Below are positions 57,783 to 60,959 of a stretch of DNA of 60,959 bases, piece by piece; position 1 is the stretch's first letter; each line of letters begins with the position of its first letter. The notes beneath the pieces are model-generated. The model was not told the DNA's origin, searched no databases, and saw only the letters and a list, made by a program, of their open reading frames with translations. Origin of the DNA: Pseudomonas fluorescens (lineage in GTDB: Bacteria; Pseudomonadota; Gammaproteobacteria; Pseudomonadales; Pseudomonadaceae). Where the stretch lies: positions 1 through 60,959 of the forward strand of contig NZ_CABVHQ010000035.1 of NCBI RefSeq assembly GCF_902497895.1, written 5' to 3'. Both the position numbers and the translations under genes were made by a program.

Positions 57783-60185
57783 TTGAAGAAATCCACCGCT
57801 ACACCTAAAACAGTAGTTCCGCTCTGGCGTCAGCAACTGCACTACCGGTTGAAGGAAGGTGCACTGATTGCCATCGGAGCCTTATGCCTGTTCCTGATGA
57901 TGGCATTGTTGACTTACGGTAAGGACGATCCGGGCTGGAGTCATAACAGCAAGATTGAAGACGTGCAGAACTTCGGCGGGCCCGCGGGCTCTTACAGCGC
58001 CGATATTCTGTTCATGGTGCTGGGTTATTTCGCGTATATCTTTCCCCTGCTGTTAGCGATCAAGACCTATCAGATTTTCCGTCATCGCCACGAAACCTGG
58101 GAATGGAGCGGCTGGCTGTTTTCCTGGCGCCTGATCGGCCTGGTGTTTCTGGTGCTGTCGGGCGCGGCCCTGGCGCATATCCACTTCCATGCCGCCACCG
58201 GCTTGCCGGCGGGCGCCGGTGGGGCGCTGGGTGAAAGCCTCGGCGACCTGGCGAAGAACGCGCTCAACATCCAGGGCAGTACCCTGATGTTCATCGCGCT
58301 GTTCCTGTTCGGCCTGACGGTGTTCACCGACCTCTCGTGGTTCAAGGTCATGGACGTCACCGGCAAGATCACCCTCGACCTGTTCGAACTGTTTCAGGGC
58401 GCGGCCAATCGCTGGTGGGAGGCGCGTAACGAGCGCAAGCAACTGGTTGCGCAATTGCGTGAAGTCGACAGCCGGGTCAACGAAGTGGTGGCCCCGACCG
58501 TGACCGACAAGCGTGAACAGGCCAAGGTCAAGGAGCGTTTGATCGAGCGCGAGCAGGCCCTGAGCAAGCACATGTCCGATCGCGAGAAGCAGGTTCCGCC
58601 GGTGATTGCGCCAGCGCCGCCCAAAGCGCCGCCGCCCAGCAAACGCGTGGAAAAAGAGAAGCAGGCGCCGCTGTTCGTCGACAGTGCGGTCGAAGGCACC
58701 TTGCCGCCGATCTCGATTCTCGACCCGGCAGAAAAGAAACAACTCAACTATTCCCCAGAGTCCCTGGCCGCGGTCGGCCATTTGCTGGAAATCAAGCTCA
58801 AGGAATTCGGGGTCGAAGTGTCGGTCGACTCGATTCATCCCGGCCCGGTGATTACCCGTTACGAGATTCAACCGGCCGCGGGGGTCAAGGTCAGCCGTAT
58901 TTCCAACCTGGCCAAGGATCTGGCGCGTTCGCTGGCAGTGACCAGCGTGCGGGTGGTGGAAGTGATTCCCGGCAAGACCACCGTCGGTATCGAGATTCCC
59001 AACGAAGACCGGCAGATCGTGCGTTTCTCCGAAGTGCTGTCGACACCTGAGTACGATAACTTCAAGTCCCCGGTCACTCTGGCCCTGGGCCATGATATCG
59101 GCGGCAAGCCAGTCATCACTGATTTGGCAAAAATGCCGCACTTGCTCGTTGCCGGTACCACCGGTTCCGGTAAGTCGGTGGGGGTGAACGCGATGATCCT
59201 GTCGATCCTGTTCAAGTCTGGCCCGGAAGACGCCAAGCTGATCATGATCGACCCGAAAATGCTCGAGCTGTCGATCTACGAAGGCATTCCGCATTTGCTC
59301 TGCCCGGTCGTGACTGACATGAAGGACGCGGCCAACGCCCTGCGCTGGAGCGTCGCGGAGATGGAGCGGCGCTACAAACTGATGGCGAAGATGGGCGTGC
59401 GTAACCTGGCGGGCTTCAATGCCAAGATCAAGGAAGCTCAGGACGCCGGCACGCCGTTGACCGACCCTTTGTACAAGCGCGAAAGCATTCACGACGAAGC
59501 GCCGCTGCTGGTCAAGCTGCCGACCATAGTGGTGGTGGTCGACGAATTCGCCGACATGATGATGATCGTCGGCAAGAAGGTCGAAGAACTGATCGCCCGT
59601 ATCGCTCAGAAGGCCCGTGCTGCCGGTATTCACTTGATCCTCGCGACCCAGCGTCCGTCGGTTGATGTGATCACCGGTCTGATCAAGGCGAACATTCCAA
59701 CGCGTATGGCGTTCCAGGTATCGAGCAAGATCGATTCGCGAACCATCATCGATCAGGGCGGCGCCGAACAACTGCTGGGTCACGGTGACATGCTCTACAT
59801 GCCGCCGGGGACCAGCCTGCCGATCCGGGTCCACGGTGCCTTCGTCTCCGATGAAGAGGTGCACCGGGTGGTTGAAGCCTGGAAACTGCGTGGCGCACCG
59901 GAATACAACGACCAGATCCTCGCGGGTGTCGAAGAGGCCGGTAGTGGCTTTGAAGGCGGCAGCGGCGGCGACGAAGACAGCGAATCCGATGCGCTCTACG
60001 ACGAAGCGGTGCAGTTCGTCCTGGAAAGCCGTCGGGCGTCCATCTCCGCGGTTCAGCGCAAGCTGAAAATCGGCTACAACCGCGCCGCGCGCATGATCGA
60101 AGCCATGGAAATGGCCGGAGTCGTGACTTCCATGAATACCAACGGTTCCCGTGAAGTCCTGGCTCCAGGCCCGGTGCGCGACTGA
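57783..60185 (+). CDS. ftsK: DNA translocase FtsK
   Basis: An 800-residue septal DNA pump that clears chromosomes and activates XerCD recombination. Four membrane helices occupy the first 190 residues, followed by a short coiled linker (much shorter than in E. coli), the alpha/beta motor with GTTGSGKS at 458-465 and VVVVDEFADMMM, and the C-terminal gamma domain (SRRASISAVQRKLKIGYNRA) that reads KOPS. The start is TTG, seven bases after AGGAAAAG; MKKSTATPK agrees with homologues I recall. Confidence 0.96.
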   Translation: MKKSTATPKTVVPLWRQQLHYRLKEGALIAIGALCLFLMMALLTYGKDDPGWSHNSKIEDVQNFGGPAGSYSADILFMVLGYFAYIFPLLLAIKTYQIFRHRHETWEWSGWLFSWRLIGLVFLVLSGAALAHIHFHAATGLPAGAGGALGESLGDLAKNALNIQGSTLMFIALFLFGLTVFTDLSWFKVMDVTGKITLDLFELFQGAANRWWEARNERKQLVAQLREVDSRVNEVVAPTVTDKREQAKVKERLIEREQALSKHMSDREKQVPPVIAPAPPKAPPPSKRVEKEKQAPLFVDSAVEGTLPPISILDPAEKKQLNYSPESLAAVGHLLEIKLKEFGVEVSVDSIHPGPVITRYEIQPAAGVKVSRISNLAKDLARSLAVTSVRVVEVIPGKTTVGIEIPNEDRQIVRFSEVLSTPEYDNFKSPVTLALGHDIGGKPVITDLAKMPHLLVAGTTGSGKSVGVNAMILSILFKSGPEDAKLIMIDPKMLELSIYEGIPHLLCPVVTDMKDAANALRWSVAEMERRYKLMAKMGVRNLAGFNAKIKEAQDAGTPLTDPLYKRESIHDEAPLLVKLPTIVVVVDEFADMMMIVGKKVEELIARIAQKARAAGIHLILATQRPSVDVITGLIKANIPTRMAFQVSSKIDSRTIIDQGGAEQLLGHGDMLYMPPGTSLPIRVHGAFVSDEEVHRVVEAWKLRGAPEYNDQILAGVEEAGSGFEGGSGGDEDSESDALYDEAVQFVLESRRASISAVQRKLKIGYNRAARMIEAMEMAGVVTSMNTNGSREVLAPGPVRD

Positions 60186-60252
60186 CCTGAATTGAACAGC
60201 GGCGGGGCAGTGATGCGCCGCCACTCTCCCCACGAATGTTATGAGGACTCCC

Positions 60253-60876
60253 ATGCGTCTTATCCGCATGCTGTTGTTGCCGGTACTGGCTTTAACCACT
60301 CTCTCGGCCCATGCCGACAGCAAAGATGTGGCGCGTCTGACTCAGTTGCTCGAAAAGTCGCAGACCCTGACGGCGCGTTTCTCCCAGCTGACCCTCGATG
60401 GCAGCGGCACTCAATTGCAGGAAACCGCGGGTGAAATGTCCCTGCAGCGTCCTGGCCTGTTCTACTGGCACACCGACGCACCGCAAGAGCAGCTGATGGT
60501 TTCCGATGGCAAGAAGGTTTCCCTGTGGGATCCGGACCTGGAGCAGGTCACCATCAAAAAGCTCGATCAGCGCCTGACCCAGACCCCGGCCTTGCTGCTG
60601 TCCGGCGACGTGTCGAAGATCAGCGAAAGCTTCGACATCAGCGCCAAGGAAGCCGGCGGGGTGATCGACTTCACCCTCAAGCCGAAAACCAAGGACACCC
60701 TGTTCGACAGCCTGCGTCTGTCGTTCCGCAACGGTCTGGTCAATGACATGCAGCTGATCGACAGCGTCGGCCAGCGCACCAATATCCTGTTCACCGGCGT
60801 GAAGGCCAACCAGCCGATTCCGCCGTCCAGGTTCAAGTTCGACATCCCCAAGGGTGCCGATGTGATTCAGGAATAA
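60253..60876 (+). CDS. lolA: Outer-membrane lipoprotein carrier LolA
   Basis: A 207-residue periplasmic chaperone ferrying lipoproteins from LolCDE to LolB. Signal peptide MRLIRMLLLPVLALTTLSAH with cleavage near AHA, before DSKDVARL. QLTLDGSGTQLQETAGEMSL and RPGLFYWHTDAPQEQLMVSD are typical. I chose the ATG at 60253, which has TGAGGA six bases upstream, over one four codons earlier. It follows ftsK by 67 bases. Confidence 0.95.
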   Translation: MRLIRMLLLPVLALTTLSAHADSKDVARLTQLLEKSQTLTARFSQLTLDGSGTQLQETAGEMSLQRPGLFYWHTDAPQEQLMVSDGKKVSLWDPDLEQVTIKKLDQRLTQTPALLLSGDVSKISESFDISAKEAGGVIDFTLKPKTKDTLFDSLRLSFRNGLVNDMQLIDSVGQRTNILFTGVKANQPIPPSRFKFDIPKGADVIQE

Positions 60877-60898
60877 TCCGCAGGACGCAAGAGTAACC

Positions 60899-60959
60899 TG
60901 TGGGAGCGGGCTTGTGTGGCGAGGGGGCTTGTTGTGGCGAGGGGGCTTGCTCCCGTTCG
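60899..60959. repeat. REP element with amplified head, cut by window edge
   Basis: TGTGGGAGCGGGCTTG (60899) is followed by two 18-bp units, TGTGGCGAGGGGGCTTGT (60915-60932) and TGTGGCGAGGGGGCTTGC (60933-60950), then TCCCGTTCG. The same amplification of the head is seen at 41365. Confidence 0.85.

Noticed and set aside
58053..60323. 756-residue open frame antisense to ftsK
   Set aside because: Shadow of ftsK; His/Arg/Asp-rich without recognisable domain. Similar long shadows over clpA, nuoG, nuoF, nuoCD, purB and idh were rejected for the same reason.

Overview
The window is chromosomal DNA of a Pseudomonas of the fluorescens group. It is GC-rich, with compact operons and many Pseudomonas-type REP palindromes. 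The core gene order (nuo, aceA, purB, hflD, mnmA, idh, icd, cspD, clpS, clpA, infA, bpt, aat, trxB, ftsK, lolA) matches, as far as I recall, the P. aeruginosa PAO1 block around PA2614-PA2649. No rRNA, tRNA, CRISPR array, prophage or intact insertion sequence was seen.

Left part (1-9 kb): an incomplete tripartite multidrug efflux operon (outer-membrane factor, EmrA-type adaptor, EmrB-type MFS pump), then ppiB-lpxH on the minus strand and glnS-cysS on the plus strand. Next (9.2-17.5 kb) is an AcoR-type sigma-54 activator divergent from a six-gene ABC importer operon. The operon resembles the glycerol importer GlpSTPQUV of Rhizobium. A well-formed -24/-12 promoter and a cluster of TGTTCA repeats lie between them, so regulator and operon probably form one regulon. 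The two ATPases are complementary mutants: one lacks the H-loop histidine, the other lacks the LSGGQ signature.

Accessory island (about 17.5-22.7 kb): lower-GC DNA holding a gene of unknown function, a PAAR effector with a toxin-44-like C-terminus, and a tandem array of toxin-tail plus immunity modules (one complete, one with toxin remnant and intact immunity gene, one degraded). A minus-strand repeated-domain membrane protein is split by a one-base change in a T7 tract. The island is bracketed by two copies of the 3' end of the ABC substrate-binding protein gene, the right copy truncated and frameshifted.

Middle (22.7-37.7 kb): the complete 13-gene nuoA-N operon for respiratory complex I, with fused nuoCD, a hairpin in the nuoF-nuoG gap, and a Fur-box-like site upstream. 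Right part (38-61 kb): isocitrate lyase, a stand-alone secretin-like protein, a GNAT acetyltransferase with the RoxA ribosomal oxygenase, purB, hflD-mnmA-nudJ, two unrelated isocitrate dehydrogenases head to head, cspD, and the N-degron set (clpS-clpA, bpt, aat) around infA. It ends with trxB, ftsK and lolA. Isocitrate-node enzymes (aceA, idh, icd) lie within about 13 kb and share a short upstream motif.
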